From NCBI GenBank assembly GCA_029204225.1, contig CM055101.1, positions 60,133,811 through 60,197,810 of the forward strand: a stretch of 64,000 nt of DNA, in the 5' to 3' direction. This document shows, one piece after another, positions 24,832 to 36,974 of the stretch. Every line of letters starts with the position of its first letter. The first letter of the stretch is position 1. The notes below the pieces were generated by a model, which saw nothing but the letters and a program-made list of their open reading frames with translations, was not told the origin of the DNA and searched no databases. Position numbers and translations under genes: made by a program. The DNA is from Diphasiastrum complanatum (lineage: Eukaryota; Streptophyta; Lycopodiopsida; Lycopodiales; Lycopodiaceae).

Positions 24832-25830
24832 CCAAGTTATGTGGTAGCCTAGTCATTATAGATTTTCACAAAATCAGTGAATTAAGTAGTATAAAAGGTT
24901 TGATCGTTCTCCAAGAGAGAGAGAAATCTTTCAGATTGATAAGTGTACAAAGGATGATGGACAGATGGTGAATGTAATATTCAAGACAGAATACTACAAT
25001 GACAAAGATTTTGAGTAGATTGGCGTTCAGAAAAACCAATGATGAAACGATTTGGTCAAGGTCTGAAGGTATAGCAGAGTACGTTATCTTCCAGGCTATT
25101 AGGACAGCAGTAAGCATTTAATTTGACAACAACAGGCAAAAAGATCCTTCGCACAAAATCCATTCGGCTTTCAATTCCTCTTAACAAGCACAAGGAATTA
25201 GTTCTTATCACAACAAGCAAACAAAGCAGAATATCAATTAAGTTCTTTATCTGAACACATAGCTCATTTAAAATTAAGAGAGGTTTTAATTTAGAGTTAA
25301 GCTTAAGGCTTCCGCTAATTCCCTGCACACATTAGTTAGAGGTGTCGTTCTCATATGTTGTCTGCCAAACCACATTAGAGAATCTAGAATTCAATACAAG
25401 TGAAGAGTGAATGTCGCAACATATGTCTATCACAATCGATTACAGACTAACTCAGAGTGTCTTCGCTCAATTGATAAGAAGTGCAATTGTAACAGATAAC
25501 AGAGGAAACAAACGCACAGATTGTAAGAATTGGTTCTTTTCTCTCTGTTGATAGCTCAATCTATGCGTATGTACAATGGCTCTAAGTGTCGCTCTTATAG
25601 GAATGAACACCAGCCTGAGCATCGATCACCAATCGTTAAGATGTCGGTTGGGATCCGCTAAAGTGTTGCTATAGAACGTCGCTCAAAACGTCGCGATTCC
25701 TTATTTAAAATGAATTTACAAGATGCAAATAGGCCTTTACGTGAATTTAGGCACTATAGCATATTTTCATGTACAAAATTTAAAAATTTTTACAATATAA
25801 AACATTAAATCTGGATAATGTGGAATCATA
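24832..25830 (-). repeat. Probable 5' LTR of the minus-strand gypsy element
   Basis: Lies directly upstream of the primer site. On the minus strand it has TATAAGAGCGACACTTAGAG near 25600 as a likely start region, followed by about 700 bases of untranslated sequence ending near GGCTACCACATAAC. The far end is uncertain and I did not find a second LTR. Confidence 0.4.
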
Positions 25831-25859
25831 AGCCTCCACATTTTCGATGAAGAGCGTCA

Positions 25860-26190
25860 ATTGTTCTAAATCAGGTACGGAGAAAACTCTATTATACTAG
25901 TGTTTATGCACCACCACAAGATCAGAAAGGTTGTCGACTGGGTGTGGAGGAACGGTGGAAGTTGATGGAAAATCATATTTGGGAGGTGAAGAGGCGGTGG
26001 GTGGTGGCAAAGGAGCACGAGGAAGAGAGGCGCGAGGTGGTTAGGTGGCTTGAGATGGTGAGATGGCGCGAAGAGGAGTTGCAAGCTCAAGAGGAGGCCT
26101 ATTAGGATCGATCTGAAGGAAGGTGGTGTCTTCGACCTATGAGGCGTACTGAAGATCATGGTCAAAGGTGCAGTCTCTATGAGAAATTCA
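25860..26190 (+). pseudogene. Charged coiled-coil fragment, family unknown
   Basis: A plus-strand frame reads WEVKRRWVVAKEHEEERREV, then VRWLEMVRWREEELQAQEEA, followed by a TAG and PMRRTEDHGQ. The run of Glu/Arg/Trp heptad-like spacing suggests a helical coiled coil. The opposite strand is open too, but has a Pro/Leu/His-rich sequence typical of a shadow frame. It may be a gag or extra-ORF tail. No family was recognised. Confidence 0.35.
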
Positions 26191-26447
26191 ACTAGTTTAG
26201 TCTATTTTAGTCATATTTGTATATTTGGCAATTGAAAAAAATTTCATATTAGACTTTATGTTTGACTTTTCAAAGCTATATTAGTCTAAAGGCATTTGAA
26301 TAAACACTTTTGGAAAGTGTGGGAAACTATAAAAATCGAGTTTTAGTAAATTCGAATTTGAATGTTGGAAACATTGAGTCTAGTCTCAAAAATAGTAGGG
26401 TTTTTATTATGGAGGGAAACCAAGTGGCAATTTAGGTTTGGACCTGT

Positions 26448-26456
26448 TATAAAAGG
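26448..26456 (+). promoter_or_regulatory. TATA box in a probable LTR
   Basis: TATAAAAGG followed by a purine/pyrimidine leader with CTCTCTCTCTTA and a CAT-rich stretch, in the style of plant LTR U3-R regions. The LTR limits (roughly 26.2-26.75 kb) were not resolved. Confidence 0.3.
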
Positions 26457-26899
26457 ATTGAACTTGTGAGAGGAGAAAACATTCTCTCTCTCTTATCTCA
26501 TTCATGCTTATACATGGTTCTCTTGGGTTCTACTATCCATTGGTGCACTATACTTGTGATATCTTGCAATTCTATGCGTTAAATGTTCATTAATTGTTAT
26601 TCTCATATCCACACGTGTTAAATACAATAGCGTATTGTTATTGTACATATAAAAACATTATTTTATGTTTTGGTTCATGTATGATCAAAATCTATTATAG
26701 TTTGCATCTCATTCTTAGTGTAAATGCTGATCTTTTTACATTGGCAAGATTGGTGAATTGCTTGTTTTTCTAACCAAAAATCAAAGGGATATTTTGGATC
26801 TTAATGATCTGAAATCCTTCACATGGTAGGAAGTGGCAAAAGCCATCATATTGAGGATAGATCATAGGTTGATCAAGATTTCACTATTCTATGTGCTGA

Positions 26900-27130
26900 T
26901 TTGCTTGGTATAAGTGCTAGAATCTTTTCTCAATGCTTTGGTGAAAATATCAACTACACATTCCCTTGAGGACACAAAGTTGAAGCTCCACCTCCTTTGC
27001 AATGACTTGCTCCCTCACAAAGTGATATTGCACCTCAATATAGTCCAAACAATAATAGCTTCATTTCTCGTGACACCATTTTCTCCAATTTTCATCATTT
27101 TATCAACAATGATTGTTGACGAGGGAGATT
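26900..27130 (-). pseudogene. Ty1/copia RNase H C-terminus
   Basis: Minus strand reads DYIEVQYHFVREQVIAKEVE, the SKHIE..YHFVRE segment at the end of copia RNase H. A frameshift then leads to VDIFTKALRKDS. Only about 70 residues remain. It is a small isolated relic, separate from the larger copia elements. Confidence 0.6.
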
Positions 27131-30100
27131 TAATAGGCTAAATACAATCAACAATTATATGGACCATAGGCACTTTGATCAAGTGTAATTTGGACCATGT
27201 AGTTCTATAATCATATATCATTTGAAATTTATGAAAAACATGAATTGGTTAATTGAGTTCTTAATGGCCTTGAAAAATGGGCAATCCTATGCTTGAGTTA
27301 GCCATTTAAACTCGATAAATAAGCACGTTGGCTTTGCTATCGATAACTAGTAGATTGCAGAGTAGATTCAGTTTATGCTTGGATTCAACATTTAACATTG
27401 TTGCTTGTAACTTTTGCTATCGCTCTCTGCTATTGCTCTTCATTCATTTAAATAACACAACTGCATTTTCCTTTCTTGCATCATCATTTGTCTGATTGAG
27501 GCTGATTGCTGGAGCTCAATCTACAGGATAATGATTCAAAAAGTACTTTGTTATCTCATAGGGACTTCTCCAGAATTATTTCTTACATGAAAAGCTTCTA
27601 GTAGAAAGTAACCAAGGAAACCTAGCTCTATACCTAAGAGGATCTTTGCCTCGAAGCATTTGTCATTTGTCAACAATGCTCTCTTTCTTTAGGTGGAGTA
27701 GATTTTGGCAACAAAACCAAGTACATTGAGGGTTGATGTACTTATTTGCACTCCTAAAACACAATAGTTGTGCAGGAAAAATGAGGAGCAACAATAAGTT
27801 TGTCAACATCCAGATAAATGCCTTCTACTACTAGCCCTCTCAAACTCTCAACCAAGCTGCAAGTAAAGGCATCTCTACAAAAGTCAGCTCAACAATCTAG
27901 CATTTGAAAAGATAATCCTTATCTATCTATATTTGAAAGCATAAATATGAGCTTTGAACCGCATCAGAAAGCCAAAAAAATTTGAATTCTCTCGCACAAA
28001 GAGAGATGTTCACGTGAATGCTCTATCAAGAGCTCCATCATAGAAGAAGTTTACAATACCAGATTCCTTTCAAATCAAAAGCCTGTTTCTGATTAGCCAT
28101 TTGGTTCCCACAACACAGATGAAAAACATGGCCCACAGTCACCTGCAATATCAAGCAGTCAGCCGGTTGAACAGGATGCAAAGGGTATGTGCAAACCAGA
28201 AATCAGAATACATGCCAGAAAAACTGAAAGAGCTAGGTGCAAGTACCAGGGTGTCAGACGTGGTTGAGGAGAGATGAACAGCAGAGGAGATTGATAAAGA
28301 GAATGAAGGTTATGAGACTTTTGAGAAAAGAGTGCAATGTAATGAAAGTGAGGTCAGGAAAAATGTGTCTAAACCAAACAAAGAGATGCAATTGTGCAAG
28401 GACTGGATAGAGAATTCGGTTTACATCATAACGAGGCACATGTTGGGTCTGTGAAGAGTTGTTCATTCTAGAACAACATCACAGATTTTGTGAAACAGCT
28501 TCTAAAAGTGTATCATTGGTTCCAAAAGGTAAAACGTGGGGCATCAAGAAATGCTCATGATCAAATATATACTAGCAAGACTACATGGGGATTGGACATT
28601 AATAGGCTCGTTGCCAACCATTACAAGCAACCAGTACATGGTATTTGCCACTGACCACTGCATCAGGGAGCATGTTAGCCAATAAACGTAGTAAAATGAC
28701 AGCAGAGTATCTAAGCAAGCAAATCATACATCATAATGGGAGTGCGGCAAAAGGGCTAACCAACGACTGGATGGAGAGTTTAGGCACAATTGCAAGCACC
28801 ATTAAGGCAGAGTATTCAATCCCAAGATAGTCTAAATGTAATGGCATGGTATAGCACTTTAACAGAGCATGAAAAGGTCTGTCAAGGTGATGGTAAACAT
28901 TGCAGATGAGTCGCAAGATCATGACAAGCATTTCAAAAAATGCATAGCTGGATACAACTATACTACAAAAGCATCAATAAAGTTCCCCCCATTCTTCCTT
29001 GCAATGTTACATTCTACACAAGCATCAATAAAGTTCTCCCCGTTCTCCCTTGAAATGTTACATTCAAACCTGTTTGAAAGTTTGAAACCTCATGATCTCA
29101 AGTTTTTTGTTTGGGGCCCTAAGGCCCCAAAATAGAGGCCATAGGATCTCCTTGTGGATATTAGGGCCCAATCAAGCCCTAACCAAAAGAAAATGTTGCC
29201 CAAGCACCCCTCCCAACCACTTTCATCCTAAACAGATGATCCTAAGGATTATGCTCATAAGATTATGACCTCCATTAATCACAGTAGATTGAATGCTTTT
29301 GATCAAATTACATGCTCATTCAGCAACTTTTATGATATATCTAACATTCCACACCAAGTCCAGTTCCTCTCACAAGCAACTGAGTGCCATCTTGCAAGAG
29401 GATCCTAATGGCGAGGCTGTGCAATCTGGGAACATCAACCCCAAACTCATCCACCATGACACAGGACACAGTTAGCCTGGTCAAAGTTTACAGTTCAAAG
29501 AGGCGTCAGGACCACAAATTTACAAACAAAACTAAGTAGTAACTCGTAAGAATTGGAATTTCTGCAATTTAAATAATAAAAGTTAACAACAACAAAATTC
29601 AGATTACAATGATGATTGATCATAGTTTATATTATGTTACCTTGCCTCAACCGCGCATGGGCAATGGAGAATTCCATAATATCCTGCCTGAATATATGGA
29701 GCTCATCCAAGAGCTTATCCTGCATGTGTACATCAGGATAAACCCGAGCGACATAGGCACAACCATCTTTGAGCTCCCAATCATCGTACTGCTACTCAGT
29801 CCTCCACAATGGATGGAGTACATGGGCCATGGCATACAAGGGGTGATGAAACCACTCCCGTCTACTTTGCCAGAGGCGTTATTTCTCCTCAAGTATGGTA
29901 TATTTGAATGACGTGCCATTGTTAGTTGGAAACTCAAGTTTCAAGTTTCAATCAAAGATTTGTGGTTCATCAATGATCAATTCGAATTTCAAGATTTCAC
30001 AAATGTGAGTCGTGACACGTCAAAGTTTCAAAATACCAAGGACTCAATCCCTCTCAATCTATAAGGCATAGGACAATGTAGATAGGCTGTAGGCCCACAA

Positions 30101-30980
30101 CAATGGATCGTGCTTATCCCAAAATGAAGATGAGAGCACGACAATCATCAAACTCTCAAGACTCAAAACAAGAACAATGAACGTAACTAGTAGCTACATA
30201 GCAGTATGTATCTAGTTTTGCTCCCAAAGCTATGGCAGAGGCAGAGGTTGCACTCTGACAGTGCTTCTACACCTACGATCTCCCATTTCATCTTGCTAAG
30301 CCGACATGGAAGAAGATGACGACCATAGTGAGCATGATCGGGCAGGTGTGCCCCCAAGGCCTTCTAGTGATTATCTTAGGACAAGAGGACTTGTTGCAGT
30401 TGACAAGCAACTAGAGCCCCTCAGGAGGGCATGTGCCCAGTATGTACTATGCATTGAGCACTCTAATTATTAATGCTCTAGAGTCTACGGCATATGCCCA
30501 TGGGCCATTGCCAGGTTGCCTCCTTTTAAGTTTTTTCCTTCTAATTTCAAGTTTCAAATTTGCTTCTAAGTATTGAGGTAGTAAGTTCTAACTTGAAACT
30601 TCTAAGTAGTGGCTAGGAACTATTAAGGTGACATATATCATGACTTCAGACTCATATGAACGTTTAACTTCTAATTCTAATTTCTCAAGAATCAAGATAG
30701 AATCTTGGATCTTGATCATTTGACGTTGATGATTGCTTATGCTCATTGCAATTTGTAGTGACCTGGGTGTGGGTGCATATCTAATGGTTGGAGCGATGCA
30801 CAGAACCGTCACATATTCAATACCTTGGTGTCTTCCTGCATGGGGATGTCAGATCCATCAACACCTTTGGGGTGGGTGCTAGTGATTGGTGAGTTCGTAT
30901 TCGAGCTACCATTGAGGAGGTGGGGCCATGGCACATCGTACAAGTATAATCATTGATTGCCATAGACTCATTCAAAACTT
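27131..30980. other. Long stretch without a recognisable gene
   Basis: AT-rich to balanced DNA. The longest frame, 29609-29911 plus (100 codons), and its minus-strand partner 29937-29647 both read as ordinary protein-like sequence but match no family I know. Others are shorter. No LTR ends, tRNA or strong repeats were seen. It could hold degraded element sequence or untranslated host DNA. Confidence 0.45.
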
Positions 30981-30999
30981 AGAACTATGGCAATTGACT

Positions 31000-33398
31000 C
31001 GTCACTCCAGTTCTCTTAGTAGTGCAAATTCATAGTCAATCCCTTCCTATTGAGCATAGCCTTTTGCCACCAATCGTGCCTTATGTTTATCTATAGAACC
31101 ATCTGATTTGTACTTAGTTCTATAGACCCACTTGCATCACAATGGCCTTTTTACCTATAGGTAATTAAACTAGTCTCCAAGTCTTGTTCTTCATGATTGA
31201 GTCAGACTCTTCATCCATAGCTTTCCTCCAAATGTCCTCTTTTTCAACCTCCCTGAAAGTAGATCCTTGGTTTCCAATACTGTGGCCATATATGCAAAGT
31301 GTACATCCCCATTGTCATGATGATTCTCCTGTCGATCCTCTTGATCCTCCTGTCGATCTTGATCTTCATGTTGCTTTTCAAGCCTAGCCGATCTCCTAGT
31401 CCCATGTTTACTGGACTCACCTTGTTCCCAAATGACACTATCCTTGATAGTTTCATAGTACCATCTAGGCAATCTTCTAGTATCTGATGAAGGATGCTTC
31501 CTGCCTGGTGAAGTAGGAGGTGAATAAGTATCCCATATACTTGATCTCTCCTTCCTCTTTCCTTTCTCAACCATGGTCACTCTAGGTACTTGGATTGGTG
31601 TAGGCGATACATGTGGCGATTCAAGCTCTTGTAATGACTTGTCACACATTATACGAATTCCTCCATCTTGCTTCCGATCATAAGGTATCTTTGTATCTTT
31701 GTGAGTTCCATCCTCATCAAAGATTACATCCTGCTTATGATGACTTTCTTACCCTTCAAGTCATACAACCTGTATTCCTTCTCTTGACATCATATCCAAG
31801 GAATAAACACTTGGTCGCCTTAGAATCCCTCCTTGAATCCTTAGATCCACAAACACCATAAAGTAACTTGCTCCCCCATAAGACTGAGTTCTCATAGGAC
31901 CACACAAATCTGTATGAACAAGTTCTAGAACATTTCTCGCCCTAAATGTACTACACGAAAATTTCTTCATATGATGTTTTCCTAAGACACAGCCTGCACC
32001 AATCTTGTGATCAAAAACAACTTGAGGTAAACCTAAAACCATGTTGAGACTTGTAGAGTTTTGTAATTCAGATGTCCAAACATTTCGTGCCATAACTTAC
32101 TCATTGATCCAATATTTGTAACACTCGCATGATGACCCACCACCCGAGCCTGAAGTTTGTACAACTATCCTACAAATATGCCCTCATCAACTATTTCATT
32201 ATCTTTCATCTTATTGAGACATCGCTCTTCATCAAATTGTTGCTTCACATTAGTTGATATTGAGAGTAAGTTTTTCTTGATTCCTGGTACATGAAGCACA
32301 TCTTTTATGTCCCCAATCTTCCCTGAAAGTAGTTGATCCTATACTTTTCCAACTCCTTTTATATCATATGCCCGTAGATGTCTCCCAACTTCACATTTGA
32401 TCCATCATCTAATTTTTTTAATTAGATAGCCACTCCCGCCAGGTGTCATATGCTTCGAAGCTCCTGAATCTATAAACCAACACTCCTCTTCCTTCCAAAA
32501 GCCACCTGAAGATGTCGATGTGAAAGCAATTCATAGTCTTCAAGGTCCAAGGCACCTAACTTTGTAACAGGTCCTTCTTCTTTTTCAGTAAAATTCTCAC
32601 CCTGCTTCTTCTTGAACTTGTTGTGCCAGCATTCCTTTGCATAATGCCCTGATTTTCCGCAAACAAAGCAATTTCCCTTTCGAACTACTTTCTTTCCATC
32701 TTATGATCAATTTGATTAATTCTCCTCCATATCTTGTTGCTTCTTTTTCTTCTTCTTCCCTTTGCCACCTTTCTTGGAACTTTGGTCTTGCTTCTTTGCT
32801 AGGAATGCATGTTCCTTGAAATCGTCCATGTTCACAATATTTTGTCTTCTCATTTCTTCTTGTAGTAATATGGCATTCAGCTAATCGAAAGGCGGCCTCA
32901 TCTCTCATAACGATAGCATCATTGCAAAGTTCTGATAAGCCAAAGGTAGACTATTAAGCACAATAATACCAATACTGAATCTTGAACACTTTCTCCAACC
33001 ACAATAAGTTACCCTCTCATATCTTTACTCGAGTAAGGTAGTCTGTTACTAGTTCACCTGTACCCATCTTTAATGTGCGTAGCTTATTAGTCATACAAGA
33101 TTCGTGACTGATTCACAATCTCATACAAGTTCTTCAACATATTCCAAACCCTCTTGGGTCCAACAACATCTCTATGTGAGGAATGATCATATCTCTAACT
33201 AACAAGTTGATGATATAATGAGCTTTTCTCCTACGTCTCTGATACTCCCGCAACTCCCTGTCAATGTTCGGAGGTATCTCGACACCTGTGACGATCTCTC
33301 AATATTCTCGATCTTGGAAAATATTTTGCATCTTGGATTTCCATATGCTGTAGTTTACTCCATCTAGCTTGCTCTCTCTCTTGCACCTCTTCCACCAT
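31000..33398 (-). pseudogene. Ty1/copia element with most of the integrase deleted
   Basis: The ATG at 33398 begins a gag (EEVQEREQARW, then ISHESC-type UBN2 segments in changing frames). A good zinc knuckle, CFVCGKSGHYAKEC, lies near 32670. The gag-preintegrase and integrase start follow in 32093-31761 (VLELVHTDLCGPMRTQSYGG). After YFMVFVD the frame jumps to the post-core segment (KATKCLFLGYDVKRR), so the catalytic second Asp and Glu are gone. The acidic linker is at 31649-31191. The reverse transcriptase start (SIDKHKARLVAKGYAQ) is at about 31020-31110, followed by truncation. Several frameshifts and stops interrupt it. Its probable 5' LTR is 33457-34040. Confidence 0.85.
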
Positions 33399-33456
33399 AG
33401 CTAGAGTTCCCTAAGTGAAAAGCTGAGAAAATTTGGAGATATTTTTGGTTTCGTGT

Positions 33457-34040
33457 GTTGACAGATTTTCACAGAAAATCAGGTTGTTTAAAGTCGATAC
33501 CGCATTATTTGTTTAGCCATAAATTAAATCGGAAAGCCAGAGGTATAGCGACCTCAGTGGTGGTGAGAACTACAAGAGAAATCTCAAAGAGATTGAGAAA
33601 AACTCAAGAAAGCTCATTGTTCTCTCTCTATACATAACGAATTTTGGAGCTTTAAAAATGTACAGCTAGGATTCAGCGAGCTAATTGGGCCACGGCTGTC
33701 AACGGCCTCCTGGGATTAACTTCGCCCTGCTAATTTGCCCCTTTGTGAGTTTTCACAGCTTCAAAAAACATGCCCTACACAGAAAATTCTTTGATTTTTT
33801 ATTAGTAAACCCTGGCTAATTCAAAATCAAAGTTCTTGGGCTTCTCCCAACCTCCATCTGTGGTTTCAGCAGCAAAGTACTACTTGTATGAGGTCGCCCC
33901 AGTGCTTGCTCTGTGATGGGATTAGCGGTATGCCATTTGGTGAAGAAATTAGTCGCTAATGGCTAGTTTCCAACCTGAAACACTGCTTTGCTTACCAAAA
34001 GAAGTCAAGAAATTCTCAAATTTCTTTGATTCCACCAACA
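33457..34040 (-). repeat. Probable 5' LTR of the copia element at 31000-33398
   Basis: On the minus strand it starts TGTTGGTGGAATCAAAG at 34040 and ends CTGTCAACA at 33457, giving TGTTG...CAACA ends and a length of 584 bp. A TATA-like ATGTATAGAGAGAG sits mid-way. About 60 bp separate it from the gag ATG, leaving room for primer site and leader. No second copy is present because the element is cut in reverse transcriptase. Confidence 0.55.
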
Positions 34041-34980
34041 CTATGTCTGTAACCTCCCCTAATTCTCTGATACGGTAAATCAAAGCACTATGCTCCGCTA
34101 CTCCTCTAGACTGATTGCCTGCTCAAACAACCGTTATGGTTAGCTACTTTAGCAAGCAAAGCATCAAATACGTTCACCAATTGAAAGAGAGATCACTCCA
34201 CAACCCAAGAGAATGCTACATAAAACTGTTATAAACAAAGAGATAAAAAAAGCATATATACAGTCTCTTTTAGGAAGTACTGCTGCATGGCAATATTGTC
34301 CCTGTTACGGGACACGTGTACCGACTCTACACAATTCGTGCCATCAACATGGCGCACACACACACACACAGTCTTATAAACGGAAAATTTAAAATATTGC
34401 TAGAATGGAAAATAGTCACAAAACTGTAAAATTTACTTAATCTGACAGTTTTATCTAGAACAACTAGTTGGATGAATGTCATTGTGGGTTATCCATTGCA
34501 TGGTGGAAAAGGAGCAGTCTTGTCACACGCACTTGTGAGCCTTCTTTCTTTCCATGGGACTTTTTTATTTCCAGCATTCAGATCAGTTGGGACTCGTTGA
34601 CTGATAAAAAATTTCTACTTCCCTCTCAGAAAGTAAGTAGTCTAGCATGGTAGCTACTTAGGAAAAACAATTTCTTCTTAGCCAACCATAATCCTCGGAT
34701 ATAATATACATAAAATGGGAAAAGTGAAATTCCAGAACATTTCTAATGGTCCAATGCTTACCATTTCCTGGAAGAGAAAAGTGCATCTCATCTGAGGTAT
34801 GCTTGCTTGTATTTATGACATTTGGTAAAGATTATAGCTCAAAGTCTGAGAACAGCATCCCTATGTACATAACTTACGTGGTAATAAATCTTAAGCAAAC
34901 TTGCAGCATCTAAAAAATAAAAATTAAGTGTAATGATGATTAATCACTCCTGTGAATCAAATAAACATCAATCGACTCAT
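34041..34980. other. Intergenic, includes the 3' flank of the F-box gene
   Basis: No gene seen. Contains a short CA repeat near 34355 and AT-rich DNA; the 3' end of the F-box transcript should fall here. Confidence 0.5.
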
Positions 34981-36094
34981 TTCAGACTGAAACATCGTAG
35001 TTAGGATCGAAATGAAACCAGTTAAAACCAAAGCTGGATCTCGTAGGAAGCTCAGGGCAGCGTGGAACCGAACGCCATGACCGTTGGGATGCTCTGTACA
35101 CTACAGCCTCAGGCCAGGTGTAGCAAGATATGTAAATTAAATCCGCCTGCCCAACACAACTGATGTGCTCGTAGTTGTGGTAGCATAATGCCAAAAACCT
35201 CTTGCAAATCATGTCGGGCATTCTATGCACCTCCTTCCACTCCATCCTTGCAACCTCGAGACGCCAGATACAGATGAACTTAGATATGCCATTTCTGCCT
35301 ATTCCCCCAACGAGGAAGAGGACGTTATGGCTCACAATCAGAGAAGAGAAGGTAAGAGAGCCAGGCAATGAAGCCGGTACTTTGCTCCAAGTCCCCTTTG
35401 CAAAATCATAAGCAAGGAGAGTAAATGGCTCTGCAGTCAACAAATATAAGACTCCGTTCCAGTACACTGTATCCCGTCTTAGCAGCGTCTTTGGGGGTAA
35501 GTCTCCCGTCACCTTCCAGTTATTTTGTCGAGAATCATAAACCTCTGTTTTCCTATCATATTCGTGAGAGAAATGTCTTGCTGCTATTATGCTGTAAGTG
35601 TTCATTTTCCTATCTACCATCAATCCTATCACTCCCCGAGATCCTTCGCATCGCATTGGAGGCAGCACTTTCCAGTTTTTGGTCAAAGGATTACAGACAA
35701 TCAAAACTGCAGGATCTTCTGTTCCGAAACATAGCAAACCGGCTGCTGTGGCAATGGCGTCTGTTACTTTGCAGGGCAGAAAAGAGAGTGCCAGTCTATG
35801 CCACTTCCTGCTCGATTCGTCAAAAGCTCTGCAAACTCTATAATCTTGACGCTTGAACATGAGAAGCCAAGGGTCTTGATAAGCAATCTCAGCACGAATG
35901 GTGACAAAACGTGGCAAGTCCACGAGGTAGTTCCATCTCTTGCATACACAGCGTAAGCGGAGCAAACTCTTAAGAGGTAAGAAAACGAGAACCCTGTCCA
36001 GTATATCTTGCGGAAGATTGCTCCATATGAACCTATCCATCATACCATATGCATGCATAATTTCTGATGGCCTACCTTGACGAAGATCCGACAC
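34981..36094 (-). CDS. F-box protein with FBA/kelch-like repeats, intact
   Basis: An uninterrupted 370-codon frame, the only clearly intact host gene here. The F-box spans about residues 24-60 (WSNLPQDILDRVLVFLPLKS, then LLRLRCVCKRWNYLVDLPRF). It is the part that binds SKP1 in an SCF ubiquitin ligase. The rest (70-370) follows the F-box-associated/kelch pattern, as in VCNPLTKNWKVLPPMRC, VYDSRQNNWKVTGDLPP and FLVGGIGRNG, which would form a propeller that selects the target protein. Such proteins act in cytosol and nucleus. Met1 and Met18/Met19 are all possible starts; Met18 or Met19 would begin just before the F-box as in many relatives. The upstream gap holds a plant telobox at 36504. The target is unknown. 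No introns or breaks were seen in the coding part. Confidence 0.92.
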
Positions 36095-36589
36095 TACTTC
36101 TTTATGAACAATTGTGATCGAGGCCTAACGCTCAAGCAGAGCAGAGCCATGTGCAGAATTGTTCAAAAAAAACCAACCCAAAAAAAGGATTTCGACATTC
36201 AGTGCACATCTACTTCGAAGGCATCTTAAGCGTAATCTTCTGAACTTCTTGAAACACATGGAATGATATCTACATGTCCAGAAACTCGTCAGCTGTGCAT
36301 CGAACAGACACTGATTGAAGAGCATACAATTGCTGCAACAATTGTTTTTCCACTAGATGTTCTGGATAGCTATCAATCCTCCACATTGAATGACCTTTAT
36401 TCCAAAGAAAATGTAGCAGATCGGACTCAAGAATTGCTCGTGAGAAACCTACACAGTCATCTGCCCCCCTCCTTGATTTCCTTCTTACTCATCATCTACC
36501 ACTCCCTAAACCCTAAACCTTCAATCTTGTGCTACTTTGGTTGATTTCTTTAATCTTGTGCTACTTTGGTTGAATTCTTCCTCTGCTCT
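36095..36589 (-). promoter_or_regulatory. Upstream region of the F-box gene with telobox and a short tandem copy
   Basis: CCCTAAACCCTAAACC at 36504-36519 contains the telobox core AAACCCTAA (either strand), frequent in promoters of growth-related plant genes. Directly beside it AATCTTGTGCTACTTTGGTT occurs twice (36523 and 36552, period 29). No TATA box was clear. A small open frame (36325-36125, minus) could be an upstream ORF or chance. Confidence 0.4.
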
Positions 36590-36810
36590 CAATGCCACGA
36601 AAATGTTAAATATTAAATATTAACATAAATATGCTTCTTGGTTTCCAAGGGGAGGTTCGAACCTGGGACCAAAGAAACTTTGGATGCCAAGCTAACCAGT
36701 TGAGCCAACCCCGTTATACTCGGAAATGAAGATATGACAATGCCACGAAAATGTGAAATATTAAATATTAACATAAATATGGCATAATATACTCGAAAAT
36801 GAAGATATGA
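36590..36810. repeat. Two-copy tandem repeat, first copy carrying an insertion
   Basis: Copy 1 is 36590-36736 and copy 2 is 36737-36810. Both start CAATGCCACGAAAATGT and end GAAATGAAGATATGA or nearly so. Copy 1 is 73 bp longer because of a tRNA-like insertion, so copy 2 shows the empty site. Confidence 0.75.
36634..36712 (-). mobile_element. tRNA-derived SINE head or tRNA pseudogene
   Basis: Minus strand starts GGGGTTGGCTCAACTGG, a good pol III A box (TGGCTCAACTGG), and has AGGTTCGAACCTCC, a canonical B box and T-loop. The net insertion of 73 bp is tRNA-sized. The acceptor and D stems pair poorly, so a working tRNA is unlikely. It is best read as a tRNA-related SINE fragment or a decayed tRNA copy. 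Confidence 0.6.
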
Positions 36811-36974
36811 GCTCGTTAAGTATAAATTATGAAGAGGCCTAATTCATTTTTTGGGAATATATCTCCTAAGTACTTGCTTTGTAATTAAGGACAAGACCTT
36901 TAAAAAAAAAAAGACATTGTCTTGGATAACCTTTACTAGGTCATCCATACGAAACGACTAGATACAAAAAGACA

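Noticed and set aside
29609-29937. Overlapping 100- and 96-codon frames
   Set aside because: Both strands are open without any recognised motif, so neither can be preferred as a gene.
36634-36712. Functional tRNA gene
   Set aside because: A and B boxes are good but the acceptor and D stems do not pair properly and no sensible anticodon arm forms.
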